64,000 bases of DNA, taken from positions 124,001 to 188,000 of the forward strand of contig FZPE01000002.1 in NCBI GenBank assembly GCA_900188465.1, written 5' to 3'. Within the stretch, counting starts at the first letter, position 1, and each line of letters begins with the position of its first letter. The notes below the pieces were generated by a model. That model had not been told where the DNA came from. It did no database searches and was given only the letters and a program-made list of their open reading frames with translations. Below are positions 9,203 to 16,968 of this stretch, piece after piece. Source of the DNA: Micrococcales bacterium KH10. GTDB taxonomy: Bacteria > Actinomycetota > Actinomycetes > Actinomycetales > Cellulomonadaceae. The position numbers were made by a program, and so were the translations under genes.

Positions 9203-9298
9203 CTAATGACGAGCCACCCATAGGACGAGCACACCTGCGCCGATAAGCATGGCGCCGGTGAAGAATGCAGTCCCGGCAAAGCCCGCGGGGTCATCCAT
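9203..9298 (-). CDS. Possible 31-residue membrane peptide
   Basis: Just after the stop of the FHA gene (gap 20 nt, same strand) an ATG opens a 31-codon frame. It reads MDDPAGFAGTAFFTG and then a hydrophobic run (AMLIGAGVLVLWVA) ending RH: one membrane span with an acidic start and basic end. A GGAAGAG sequence lies about 14 nt upstream, further than ideal. Composition and position make it plausible; there is no homology evidence. Confidence 0.35.
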   Translation of the reverse strand: MDDPAGFAGTAFFTGAMLIGAGVLVLWVARH

Positions 9299-9318
9299 GC
9301 CGAACTATCTCTTCCGCC

Positions 9319-10818
9319 CTATATCTGTTCGCAGGTGGCGGTCAGATCACCGAACTGAATGCGACTGCCCGTCGATACGTCGAAACCGACGTGAGGCTCT
9401 GCTTCATGAACCACGTCATCACCGGAAACTGCCAGAAGCCGGGTGCCATTCGTCGATCCAGTGTCGGTCACACGCAATCCCTCGGGACGGACTTCCACAA
9501 TGGCGTGATTCTTCGACATGGTCCGGGAGGCATCGTCCAACTTGAGCAATTCGCCAGAGACACCTGGGGAATGACTAGGGCGGCGACCTACGATGAACGT
9601 GCCGCGTGGCAGATCATGGACACCGCCTGCTTCAGTAGTCAGCCGATAGATGGGCGCGGCAGCCTTAGCGCTGGACAAGATCGTGATGTCGAACTCGTCG
9701 TCATCAGGGTCAAGGCTCGGCGGTAGTGGTTCCGCGGCCGCTGGGACCGGGGCGCTGGGAACCGGAACACTGGGCACCGCGGCGCTCACCGGCGGAGGCG
9801 GTGGCACCGGAGTACTCACAATCGGCGGAGGCGGCACCGGGGTGCTTACGACGGGCGGAGGCGGCACCGGGGTGCTTACGACGGGCGGAGGCGGCGGCAC
9901 CGGAATGCTCACCACCGGTGCTGAGGAAAACTGTGCCTGCGCCGGAGGAACCGGTGTGGGTGCTACAGGAGCTGGCGGAGGCACCGCAGCAGTACCGAAG
10001 GATGGCGCAGGGGGCAGCGACGGAGCTTGCGACACCTGCGGGGGCAAGGAGACTTGCGGTGGCGCCGACATAGGCGGTGCTTCGGACACCGGGATGGACG
10101 GCGGTGCAGGTACTGGCGGTAGAACCGGCCCTGGCGGTACAGCCACGATCGGCTCCGATACCGCTGGCATTGGTGGAGCCGGAGGCATGGGGGGTGCAGG
10201 CGGCACCGGAATACTCGCAGACACCGGCGGAGGTGGTGGCGGTGGCACTGGAATGCCAGACGGTAAGGGTGGCACCGGCGGGGCGGAATGATTCGTCCTC
10301 GTCCACGGTGCGCTTGGGATAGGGGGTCGTGAACCCGTTGGAACCTCGGGCATCGGCGGGCCGCTCGACTCGAAGGCGGCGGCATCAGCGGTGTCGGGCA
10401 GCTCAATCCCGCGTGAGGTTATTTTTGCGTCCGGATCGTTCTGCATGATCTTGACCACGAACCGTTGCATAAACTCGATATAGGAAGCGAAAGCCGCGAT
10501 CGACGCACCACCTGGCACATCGCCCGGCTCATTCACCAAGGTGTAGCTGTCGATCCCGCACGTAACGGAAGTGCCGGAACGTAGTGTGGTCACTGCGATA
10601 TGAAACTCCAGTACCGTTCGAGTCCTGGTCCCGGCTCCGTCGACGACGAGTTCAATCAACCGCGAAGAATGGCGCTTCACGCGCACTCGATGAGTGCCAT
10701 CCGCACCCGGTATTTGGCATGCAGCGGCAGCATCCGAAGCCAATCCAACAAGCCTGTCGCCTCCAACAGATGTCAGAATGTCCACTCCGGCGCTGGCCTG
10801 CTCATGAGCTCGGCTCAC
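9319..10818 (-). CDS. Proline-rich FHA-domain protein
   Basis: The C-terminal ~110 residues form a forkhead-associated domain, a phosphothreonine-binding fold, with the typical VGRR, SKNHA and TGSTNGT motifs. The middle ~220 residues are Pro/Val/Ala low complexity (VPPPPPV, VSTPVPPPP). The N-terminal ~130 residues form an unrecognised globular part. GTG 10818 is preferred because GGAG lies 6 nt before it; ATG 10821 and ATG 10845 are alternatives. Actinobacterial FHA proteins usually read Ser/Thr kinase signals at the envelope or at secretion systems. No kinase is nearby, so the partner is unknown. Confidence 0.8.
   Translation of the reverse strand: MSRAHEQASAGVDILTSVGGDRLVGLASDAAAACQIPGADGTHRVRVKRHSSRLIELVVDGAGTRTRTVLEFHIAVTTLRSGTSVTCGIDSYTLVNEPGDVPGGASIAAFASYIEFMQRFVVKIMQNDPDAKITSRGIELPDTADAAAFESSGPPMPEVPTGSRPPIPSAPWTRTNHSAPPVPPLPSGIPVPPPPPPPVSASIPVPPAPPMPPAPPMPAVSEPIVAVPPGPVLPPVPAPPSIPVSEAPPMSAPPQVSLPPQVSQAPSLPPAPSFGTAAVPPPAPVAPTPVPPAQAQFSSAPVVSIPVPPPPPVVSTPVPPPPVVSTPVPPPPIVSTPVPPPPPVSAAVPSVPVPSAPVPAAAEPLPPSLDPDDDEFDITILSSAKAAAPIYRLTTEAGGVHDLPRGTFIVGRRPSHSPGVSGELLKLDDASRTMSKNHAIVEVRPEGLRVTDTGSTNGTRLLAVSGDDVVHEAEPHVGFDVSTGSRIQFGDLTATCEQI
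9791..9916 (-). repeat. Coding tandem repeat (30-36 bp units) in the FHA gene
   Basis: Four consecutive units begin with GGCGGAGGCGG on the plus strand and encode VSTPVPPPP-type blocks on the minus strand. Two adjacent units are virtually identical, so the number probably varies by slippage. No spacers separate the units, so this is not CRISPR. Confidence 0.75.
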
Positions 10819-10972
10819 CATCGACTCCATTCCGCACAGCATCAATTGCGTGCTCGATCCATCTTAGAGATCTTGTGGCTTTCGCGACAGTATGTGCCAA
10901 TAACGAACCATTGCGACTTGCCACGACGTTCATTGCACGCTTGAGTGGAGTAACACACCTGCGGGAGGCAAC

Positions 10973-11422
10973 ATGAGTCAAGAGACCGAACGTCCAGCGA
11001 TCAGCGAACTCATCGCACGAGCCATCAATGGCGCGATTGCACTCGTCAAAGCTGAGATAGAGGCCTACAAGGCCACCGTCAAGCGCAAGGTGGTTGATTC
11101 CGCTGTCGCCATCGGTTTATTTGCCGTAGTCGGAATCCTCGCGTTATTGATCGTAGTCTTCCTCTTCGTCGCTGCTTATCAAGCATTGACATTGGTGTTC
11201 CCGGGATGGCTGGCAGCATTGATCATCGTCGCGGCGCTGGCAGTCTTGGCGAGCATCGTCGTCATGATCGCGGTGCGGCTACTCAAACGCACGTCAGTGC
11301 CACCAGTCAGCGAACCAGTCAAAAACGTCAAAGACGGTATCACTGAGGGCATTCGCACGGCCCGGGAGTCCGACGATGAAACCACAGCAGAACCGGCTAG
11401 CGAAGGGATATCAAAGTCATGA
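10973..11422 (+). CDS. Holin-X family (actinobacterial phage-holin-like) membrane protein
   Basis: This 149-residue protein has an N-terminal amphipathic segment (ISELIARAINGAIALVKAE) and two strong membrane helices at about 43-68 and 78-102. The tail is charged and Pro/Ser/Glu-rich. The pattern fits the putative actinobacterial Holin-X family. Despite the name, these are usually chromosomal envelope genes and no phage genes are near. GGAGG precedes the ATG closely. The next gene overlaps it by 4 nt, so the two are co-translated. It is divergent from the FHA gene. Confidence 0.8.
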   Translation: MSQETERPAISELIARAINGAIALVKAEIEAYKATVKRKVVDSAVAIGLFAVVGILALLIVVFLFVAAYQALTLVFPGWLAALIIVAALAVLASIVVMIAVRLLKRTSVPPVSEPVKNVKDGITEGIRTARESDDETTAEPASEGISKS

Positions 11423-11727
11423 CACCCAAGAGCGACAAAGCAGCGTCAGGTTCGCAGACTACGCCCGTATCGGCTGAGCAGGCCAGGGACGAGTTCTCAG
11501 AGGCGCTTGATGAACTGTTCACGCGCCTCGAACCGAGCACTATTGCCCGCTACGCGAAGGACGATATGAGACAAGCGGCAAATGATGCCCTCGATGCGCT
11601 GCGAGGTGCTGGGCTCCCGCAGTCATCCCCACGACGCAAGCGCAATGCGATTGCGTTGCTGACGGTGGGGACGGGAGGCATGGCAGCCCTAGGTGTTGCC
11701 ATTCTGCGGCGTGCGAAGAATGGCTAG
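11419..11727 (+). CDS. Small membrane-anchored protein paired with Holin-X
   Basis: This 102-residue protein starts at the ATGA overlap with the Holin-X stop. The body is acidic and helical (QARDEFSEALDELFTRLEP). A single C-terminal membrane segment (NAIALLTVGTGGMAALGVAIL) ends with RRAKNG. In many actinobacteria a DUF3618-type protein holds this place after Holin-X; sequence identity to that family is not evident to me, so it may be an analogue. Function unknown. Confidence 0.7.
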   Translation: MTPKSDKAASGSQTTPVSAEQARDEFSEALDELFTRLEPSTIARYAKDDMRQAANDALDALRGAGLPQSSPRRKRNAIALLTVGTGGMAALGVAILRRAKNG

Positions 11728-11755
11728 CACTTAGGACTCTTCAACGAGCCGACGG

Positions 11756-11968
11756 CTACCCGGCAGCGGCTCCGCGTTCGGATTCCACATCCGCTAGGAG
11801 GTTGCGCACTTCGCTCTCGCGGTAGCGACGGTGTCCACCAAGGGTGCGGATCGAGGACAGTTTGCCTGCCTTCGCCCACCGGGTCACTGTCTTGGGGTCG
11901 ACACGGAACATATTGGCAACCTCGGCCGGAGTCAACAGAACTTCGGTGTCAGCTGTGCTGCTAATCAT
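11756..11968 (-). CDS. bldC: BldC-like MerR-family DNA-binding protein
   Basis: The 70-residue protein consists almost wholly of the MerR/excisionase-type winged helix: LLTPAEVANMFRVDPKTVTRWAKAGKLSS, then IRTLGGHRRYRESEV. This matches BldC, which in Streptomyces binds DNA as head-to-tail oligomers on direct repeats and controls development. BldC orthologues are also common in actinobacteria that do not form spores. It has no effector domain. It is divergent from the DUF3073 gene across a 359-nt gap. The orthology call rests on length and motif identity. Confidence 0.85.
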   Translation of the reverse strand: MISSTADTEVLLTPAEVANMFRVDPKTVTRWAKAGKLSSIRTLGGHRRYRESEVRNLLADVESERGAAAG

Positions 11969-12327
11969 GACTTCACCTTCCTCGTCGCTGAGGCTAAGCC
12001 ATTCTCGCCCCAGCGCATCTCCTGTGCGTTAGCCAACACCTCCATCATCGTCGTGCAGATCCATGTCCGATATGGACCTAAGACCCAAGTTGGGGTGAGA
12101 TTTCCGGTTATGCCCGGATATGACACGCATGTCAGTATCTGGAAGATAGACCGATAACACCGTCTATTCGGGGTCGAGAACTTCGCTTGCCGCGAAGGAA
12201 TACACCCTAAAGTGGAATCAGACGCGCTCGTGCATGTACGGTAGTACTACGAAACATTGACTAATCACCCGGGGCCGCACGTTGACAACGTTCGCCGCCC
12301 CGCTTCCACGTTGAGGGGGTCGGAGCC
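11969..12327. other. Long divergent intergenic region between bldC and the DUF3073 gene
   Basis: No gene is evident. The stretch must hold the bldC and DUF3073 promoters and is long for this genome, which suggests complex control or long leaders. Small palindromes are visible (GTCCGATATGGAC at about 12064; GTAGTACTAC at about 12241). I do not recognise a known riboswitch. Confidence 0.5.
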
Positions 12328-12513
12328 ATGGGCCGCGGCCGTCAGAAGGCGAAGCACACCAAAGTAGCTCGCGAACTTAAGTACTACAGCCCCGCCACGG
12401 ATTACCGGGCACTTGAGGCTGAGTTATCTGGTCGAGCGAAATCGGATGTCGCCACAGAGGACCGTTGGGAAATCCCCGAGGACGATGATGACGATTGGTC
12501 GACGTCGCGATAA
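12328..12513 (+). CDS. DUF3073 family protein
   Basis: This 61-residue protein has the fixed family start MGRGRQKAKHTKVARELKY, then YSPATDYRALEAEL, and an acidic tail (EDDDDDW). DUF3073 is a conserved actinobacterial family of unknown role; the basic start and acidic end suggest a nucleic-acid or protein partner. The ATG follows GGAG. The gene is followed by TTGTCGAAACC-type repeats. Confidence 0.88.
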   Translation: MGRGRQKAKHTKVARELKYYSPATDYRALEAELSGRAKSDVATEDRWEIPEDDDDDWSTSR

Positions 12514-12600
12514 CTCGTTGAGCTTGTCGAAACCCGCTGGTTGAGTTTGTCGAAACCACCGACGAGTGATCGCGGCCCTTCGACAGGCTCAGGACACCAC
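12513..12600. repeat. Cluster of 'TCGACAAGCTCAACCA' actinobacterial repeats
   Basis: Two tandem copies of CGTTGAGCTTGTCGAAACC / GGTTGAGTTTGTCGAAACC are followed by CTTCGACAGGCTCAGGACA. Related copies occur at 15791-15812 and 20160-20283. They sit between convergent genes (DUF3073 and purM) and may act as bidirectional terminators or be mobile palindromic units. Confidence 0.7.
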
Positions 12601-12637
12601 ATGTTCGATCAGCGTGATCGGCCGAGCAAAAGGTTTG

Positions 12638-13750
12638 TCAGCGGTACTCGTTGATCAGCCGCACGGCACCGCCAGCGACTCCCTTGGTCCCGGCGACAAT
12701 GCCTGGTTGGCCGAGTTCCTCGTCACCGGCGGAATGCACCGACCCCAGAATCCAGGCGTCCATGCCGCGCTCCTGCGCTACGCGCACGGCCGCGTCCGCG
12801 GTGTCCGCAGAGACGACAGCGACCATGCCGACACCCAGGTTCAAGGTGGATTCCCAGTCCTGAACCGGCACGCTGCCAAGTTCACGTACGACTTGGAAGA
12901 CCGCTGGTACTTCCCAACTCGACCGATCGACGGTTGCCAGCGCCCCCGCAGGCAGCACCCGCGCCAGGTTGGCCGCCAGACCACCGCCGGTCACATGGGT
13001 CATAGCGTGAACCTCGACCGCCGGATCCTCAATCAGGGTGAGGCAGTCCGCTGCATACACCTTGGTCGGTTCGAGAAGCTCTTCGCCCAGGGTGCGACCG
13101 AACTCGTCCACCTGCCGTTCCAAACCCCACCCTGCGTGCTTGATCACCGCACGTACCAGCGAATACCCGTTGGAGTGGATACCAGACGACCCCAATGCCA
13201 CCAGGACGTCACCAGATTGGACTCGTTCCGGCCCGATCACGTCATCGGCCTCGACCACACCGGTAGCGGCACCTGCCACGTCGTACTCGTCCGGGGCGAG
13301 CAGGCCAGGGTGTTCAGCGGTTTCCCCGCCGACGAGCGCCGTCTCCGCTACTTCACAGGCCTGCGCGATGCCTCGTACGATGTCCGCGACGCGTTCTGGC
13401 ACCACTTTGCCGGTGGCGATGTAGTCAGTCATGAACAGCGGCTTGGCGCCAACGACCACGATGTCGTCAACAACCATGCCGACTAGGTCGAAGCCAATGG
13501 TGTCGTGGATGTCGAGCGCCTGGGCGATCGCCACTTTGGTACCGACGCCGTCCGTTGACGTAGCGAGCAGTGGGCGACGGTACTTCGTCAGAGCCGACGC
13601 ATCGTAGAGGCCGGCAAAACCGCCGACACCACCCAAAACCGAGTCATTGTGCGTGCGACGCACCGCATCCTTCATCAGTTCCACAGCACGGTCACCTGCG
13701 TGGGTGTCCACTCCTGCAGCCGCATAGGTCACAGCGGGGGCGTCAGTCAC
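12638..13750 (-). CDS. purM: Phosphoribosylformylglycinamidine cyclo-ligase (AIR synthetase)
   Basis: This 370-residue PurM makes aminoimidazole ribotide from FGAM with ATP, the fifth step of purine synthesis. Visible family motifs include TYAAAGVDTHAGDRAVE, STDGVGTKVAIA, DLVGMVVDD, VGGETAEHPG, SSGIHSNGYSLVR and HVTGGG. Full length. It lies 55 nt downstream of purF on the same strand, the usual actinobacterial purF-purM operon. Confidence 0.95.
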   Translation of the reverse strand: MTDAPAVTYAAAGVDTHAGDRAVELMKDAVRRTHNDSVLGGVGGFAGLYDASALTKYRRPLLATSTDGVGTKVAIAQALDIHDTIGFDLVGMVVDDIVVVGAKPLFMTDYIATGKVVPERVADIVRGIAQACEVAETALVGGETAEHPGLLAPDEYDVAGAATGVVEADDVIGPERVQSGDVLVALGSSGIHSNGYSLVRAVIKHAGWGLERQVDEFGRTLGEELLEPTKVYAADCLTLIEDPAVEVHAMTHVTGGGLAANLARVLPAGALATVDRSSWEVPAVFQVVRELGSVPVQDWESTLNLGVGMVAVVSADTADAAVRVAQERGMDAWILGSVHSAGDEELGQPGIVAGTKGVAGGAVRLINEYR

Positions 13751-13805
13751 GAAGATCTCCTTGGGTATTGCTGGCTCGTGGCTGCTCCCACTGGCCTCGT
13801 CTTAA

Positions 13806-15350
13806 TTACGGGTGGTTGAGCGCGCCGGTACCGCCGACACCAACGGTCAGGGACTGCAAGCCTGCTTCCGGTTCGCCGAGCGTCACCGCAGGTTCCAGCA
13901 GGTGCTTGCCGCGCCGCGCTTCCTCTGGCAGTTCAATGGGGTATTCACCCGTGAAGCACGCAGTGCACAACTCTTCTTTAGGCTGGTGCGACGCTTCGAT
14001 CATGCCGTCAAGCGAAATGTATCCGAGGCTGTCAGCACCTAGCGAGGCGGCAATATTCTCGGTTGCTAGACCGTTGGCGATCAGTTCCGCACGGGAAGCG
14101 AAGTCAATACCGTAGAAGCAAGGCCACTTCACTGGCGGCGAACTGATGCGTACGTGCACTTGGGCGGCGCCTGCTTCGCGCAACATGCGGATCAGGGCGC
14201 GCTGAGTGTTGCCCCGCACAATAGAGTCGTCAACGACGACTAACCGCTTGCCACGGATGACCTCACGCAGCGGGTTGAGCTTGAGGCGGATACCGAGTTG
14301 CCGCAGCGTGTCTGATGGCTGAATGAAGGTGCGTCCCACATAGGCGTTCTTGGTCAGGCCCTGGCCGAATGGAATGCCCGACTCCTGGGCATAGCCAACT
14401 GCTGCCGGTGTGCCGGATTCTGGCACCGGGATGACCAGGTCGGCCTGCGCTGGGTGCTCGCGTGCGAGCGCACGACCCATCTCAACACGGGCAGCGTGAA
14501 CGGAACGCCCTTGGATGGAGGTGTCAGGGCGAGCCAAATAGACGTACTCGAAGACGCAGCCGGCACGTTTGATCTCCGCGAATCGCTGCGAATGCAGCCC
14601 GTCGGCGTCGATCCGGATCAATTCGCCGGGGTCAACTTCACGTACGAAGGAAGCGCCGACGATGTCCAATGCCGGGGTTTCACTGGCGACGACCCAGCCG
14701 CGGTCGAGCCGGCCCAGGACGAGCGGTCGCACACCTTGCGGGTCGCGCGCGGCGTAGAGGGTGGACTCGTCCATGAACACTAATGAGAACGCACCGCGCA
14801 ACCGCGGCAGCACGTCCATTGCGGTTTGTTCTAGGGTGTGGTCCTTGTCGCCTGTGAACAGGGCGGTGATCACGGCGGTGTCGGTGGTGTTGCCGCGGGC
14901 GAGTTCGCCTTGGCGTTGCGGGCCATAACGTTCGGCGACGAGTTCGATCAGGTCTGCGGTGTTCGTCAGGTTGCCGTTGTGGCCGAGGGCAACGGTGCCT
15001 GCGGAGGTCGCACCAAGTGTCGGCTGGGCGTTCTCCCAGGTGTTGCCACCAGTGGTTGAGTAACGGCAGTGACCGACGGCCATGTGCCCGGTCAGCGCGT
15101 TGAGCGCTGTCTCATCGAAGACCTGTGAGACGAGCCCCATGTCTTTGTAGACGAGGATCTGCTCACCATTCGACGTGGCGATACCCGCAGACTCTTGGCC
15201 ACGGTGCTGCAAGGCGTAAAGTCCGAAATAGGCTAATTTGGCGACTTCCTCGCCAGGAGCCCACAATCCGAATACGCCGCATTCATCCTGCGGCCCTTTT
15301 TCTCCTGGAATCAAGTCATGATTCAGGCGTCCATCTCCACGCACTGGCAC
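13806..15350 (-). CDS. purF: Amidophosphoribosyltransferase
   Basis: PurF commits PRPP to purine synthesis by transferring ammonia from glutamine. GTG 15350 (514 residues) is chosen because GGGAG lies 9 nt upstream, it follows the previous stop by 4 nt, and it gives the usual start before GDGRLNHD. A short propeptide ends before Cys (DE-CGVFG), the N-terminal nucleophile after processing. The PRTase motif VVVDDSIVRGNT is intact. C-terminal WPCFYG and CTACF supply cysteines of the Bacillus-type 4Fe-4S class. It is probably cotranscribed with the upstream membrane gene and purM. Confidence 0.95.
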   Translation of the reverse strand: MPVRGDGRLNHDLIPGEKGPQDECGVFGLWAPGEEVAKLAYFGLYALQHRGQESAGIATSNGEQILVYKDMGLVSQVFDETALNALTGHMAVGHCRYSTTGGNTWENAQPTLGATSAGTVALGHNGNLTNTADLIELVAERYGPQRQGELARGNTTDTAVITALFTGDKDHTLEQTAMDVLPRLRGAFSLVFMDESTLYAARDPQGVRPLVLGRLDRGWVVASETPALDIVGASFVREVDPGELIRIDADGLHSQRFAEIKRAGCVFEYVYLARPDTSIQGRSVHAARVEMGRALAREHPAQADLVIPVPESGTPAAVGYAQESGIPFGQGLTKNAYVGRTFIQPSDTLRQLGIRLKLNPLREVIRGKRLVVVDDSIVRGNTQRALIRMLREAGAAQVHVRISSPPVKWPCFYGIDFASRAELIANGLATENIAASLGADSLGYISLDGMIEASHQPKEELCTACFTGEYPIELPEEARRGKHLLEPAVTLGEPEAGLQSLTVGVGGTGALNHP

Positions 15351-15354
15351 CTGA

Positions 15355-15753
15355 TCATTCTCCCATATCGGTGTGAGACTCGGGAAGTTCGTCAGTTGTC
15401 GCACTGCGACGATCCTGGACCACGGCGATGATTCCGCAGATCAGCGCACCGAGCGTGCCTAGTCCAAGCGCGCTGAAAATTGTCACCGCACCAAAGTTCA
15501 CTGCCTGGTCGGTCACGATCCGCACGACCAGCGCCGCGAGGATTCCTGCTACTGCTCCGATAAGCGCACCGACGAAGATGAACCTGCCGTACCGCGGGGC
15601 GCGGCGCACGCGCGCGTCGACTGCGTTTCGTTCGATAGCGGCGAGATCCTGTATGGACAGTTCTTCTTGCGGGATCTTATTCGAGGACGAGTTCTCCCTC
15701 GCGGGTTCGTCTTCTGGTGGATTTGCTGCCTGCTTCTGCGGGTCATCGCTCAC
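15355..15753 (-). CDS. Two-helix membrane protein upstream of purF
   Basis: The protein has 132 residues. A Pro/Glu/Ser-rich cytoplasmic N-terminus (about 1-50) leads to ARVRRAPRYGRFIFVGALIG, the first of two helices at about 57-80 and 88-112, and then a polar tail. I recall similar small membrane proteins at this spot beside purF in other actinobacteria. Its stop is 4 nt from the purF start, so translation is probably coupled. Function unknown. Confidence 0.75.
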   Translation of the reverse strand: MSDDPQKQAANPPEDEPARENSSSNKIPQEELSIQDLAAIERNAVDARVRRAPRYGRFIFVGALIGAVAGILAALVVRIVTDQAVNFGAVTIFSALGLGTLGALICGIIAVVQDRRSATTDELPESHTDMGE

Positions 15754-15790
15754 GGTTCGAGTTTAGCCCGACGAGCCAGTTGAGCCGGCG

Positions 15791-15812
15791 CTGTCCTGAG
15801 CCTGTCGAAGGA
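15791..15812. repeat. Single CTGAGCCTGTCGAAG repeat
   Basis: CTGTCCTGAGCCTGTCGAAGGA is the reverse complement of the unit at about 12577-12596. It lies in the intergenic gap left of the small possible ORF. Confidence 0.6.
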
Positions 15813-15864
15813 TCGACACAACCCTGGCTCGTGGTGTACAGCAGGCTGGAGCCGCGACACCTAC

Positions 15865-16035
15865 ATGCCATTGGGCACCACCGGATCGCTACAAACTGAT
15901 GAAGACGGATCCGAATACACCTCCGCACCCGTACCCGTCGACAAAACGGACGCAATGGCGGGTAAAGAAATAGTGGGAATCGCGATCGGCTCAGGCGCCT
16001 CGTTCGCATTGACCAAAGAGACGAAAGCGCCATAA
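15865..16035 (+). CDS. Doubtful 56-codon ORF in a 336-nt gap
   Basis: The gap 15754-16089 has no firm gene. On the plus strand an ATG at 15865 opens MPLGTTGSLQTDEDGSEY, then VGIAIGSGASFALTKE, ending at 16035. The same frame is open further upstream (SWCTAGWSRDTY), so this could be the end of a decayed gene. The opposite strand also has a 65-codon frame here. No clear ribosome site is visible. Treat as hypothetical. Confidence 0.2.
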   Translation: MPLGTTGSLQTDEDGSEYTSAPVPVDKTDAMAGKEIVGIAIGSGASFALTKETKAP

Positions 16036-16089
16036 ACCGGACTGCGCCGGATACGCACGCTCAGGAAGGAAAACTCTCAGCAGATCTGG

Positions 16090-16440
16090 TCAGACGAGCG
16101 GCAGCCAGTCGCGCAAGTCAGCGCGGGCACCGGAGGCGCGCATGTCACCGGCAGCGAGCGCCTCGTCCCATGAGATCAGCCCCGTGGCGAGTTGCAGCCA
16201 CGTATCCATATCCGTCTCGACGACATTGGGTGGCGTACCGCGGGTGTGGCGAGGCCCAGCAACGCACTGCACTGCGATGGCCGGGGGAACTCGTACCTCA
16301 ACGCTGTTCCCCGGAGCGATTGCCGCCAACCGTTCCGCAGTGAACCGTACGGCGGTGATGATCTGCGATCTACTCGCTTCCCCAGCCGCCCACACAGCAA
16401 CCGCAGCCTGCCCTAGCTCTGGATCCGTTCGGCGCGGCAC
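16090..16440 (-). CDS. Sterol-carrier-like (SCP2-type) family protein
   Basis: This 116-residue protein has the family blocks ITAVRFTAERLAAIAPGNSV, EVRVPPAIAVQC, GPRHTRGTPPNVVE and TWLQLATGLISWDEALAAG. The GTG at 16440 follows AAGGAG at 8-nt spacing. In actinobacteria this family is annotated 'sterol carrier family' and often sits beside purF, as here; the ligand is unknown and a purine link is only contextual. Confidence 0.85.
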   Translation of the reverse strand: MPRRTDPELGQAAVAVWAAGEASRSQIITAVRFTAERLAAIAPGNSVEVRVPPAIAVQCVAGPRHTRGTPPNVVETDMDTWLQLATGLISWDEALAAGDMRASGARADLRDWLPLV

Positions 16441-16968
16441 ACTATCTCCTTAATAAACCTGCCAGTCACGCGAATCACTCCACGTCACTGCCAGTTGCAC
16501 GATTGAGCACTCGATACACGTCCAAGATGCGAGACGTGCCGGACAGACCCCTGCCACCGCTACGGCACCGATCTGCCAAAATGGCGACCTCGTCTCACAT
16601 CTCGATACGAAATATGGACATCTCCCGAAATCTCCCTCTATGCTATCGAGCATGGCAAACGCAGCACACGTAGTTGAGTTCACCTCGACACCCTCGGCGC
16701 GCGTTTTTTCCATGTCCCGAATGTCGCGAATGTGTATGTCCATGGACACCTGTTGTTGTCCGACCATGGCCATGTCGCGATGTCTGACCGCCGCTAACTG
16801 ATCCAGTTACGCAGCCTCACAGAATCTCGACCCACGGCCAGTCGGCGCACCGCGACTGCAACGGACGAGATTTCCTCGCAATTGCGATGTCGCGCTTGTG
16901 CGCACCCACTTCCCCTCGGCACATCTGAACGTGCCCCACATTCTTTGACGCATCCAGCGAGGACCACC
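16441..16968. other. 528-nt divergent intergenic region without a recognised gene
   Basis: ORFs here (for example minus strand 16450-16773) have atypical composition and no recognisable motif. The motif ATGTCSCGA recurs at about 16712, 16721, 16772 and 16887 in both spellings, and there are palindromes GTCCATGGAC and CCATGGCCATG. The region separates two divergent genes, so it should hold both promoters. Confidence 0.5.

Noticed and set aside
9791-9916. Regular 30-36 bp repeats as a CRISPR array
   Set aside because: Units are directly adjacent without unique spacers, lie in a coding frame, and no cas gene is present.
9650-10291. 213-residue Gly/Thr-rich ORF on the plus strand
   Set aside because: It is antisense to the proline-rich part of the FHA gene; Pro codons read backwards give Gly, and no family or ribosome site supports it.
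10973-11727. Holin-like gene as evidence of a prophage
   Set aside because: Holin-X is a common chromosomal actinobacterial family and no lysin, structural or integrase gene is near.
16450-16773. 107-residue minus-strand ORF in the large intergenic gap
   Set aside because: No ribosome site, no recognisable motif, and unlike neighbouring genes in composition; kept only as an unexplained gap.
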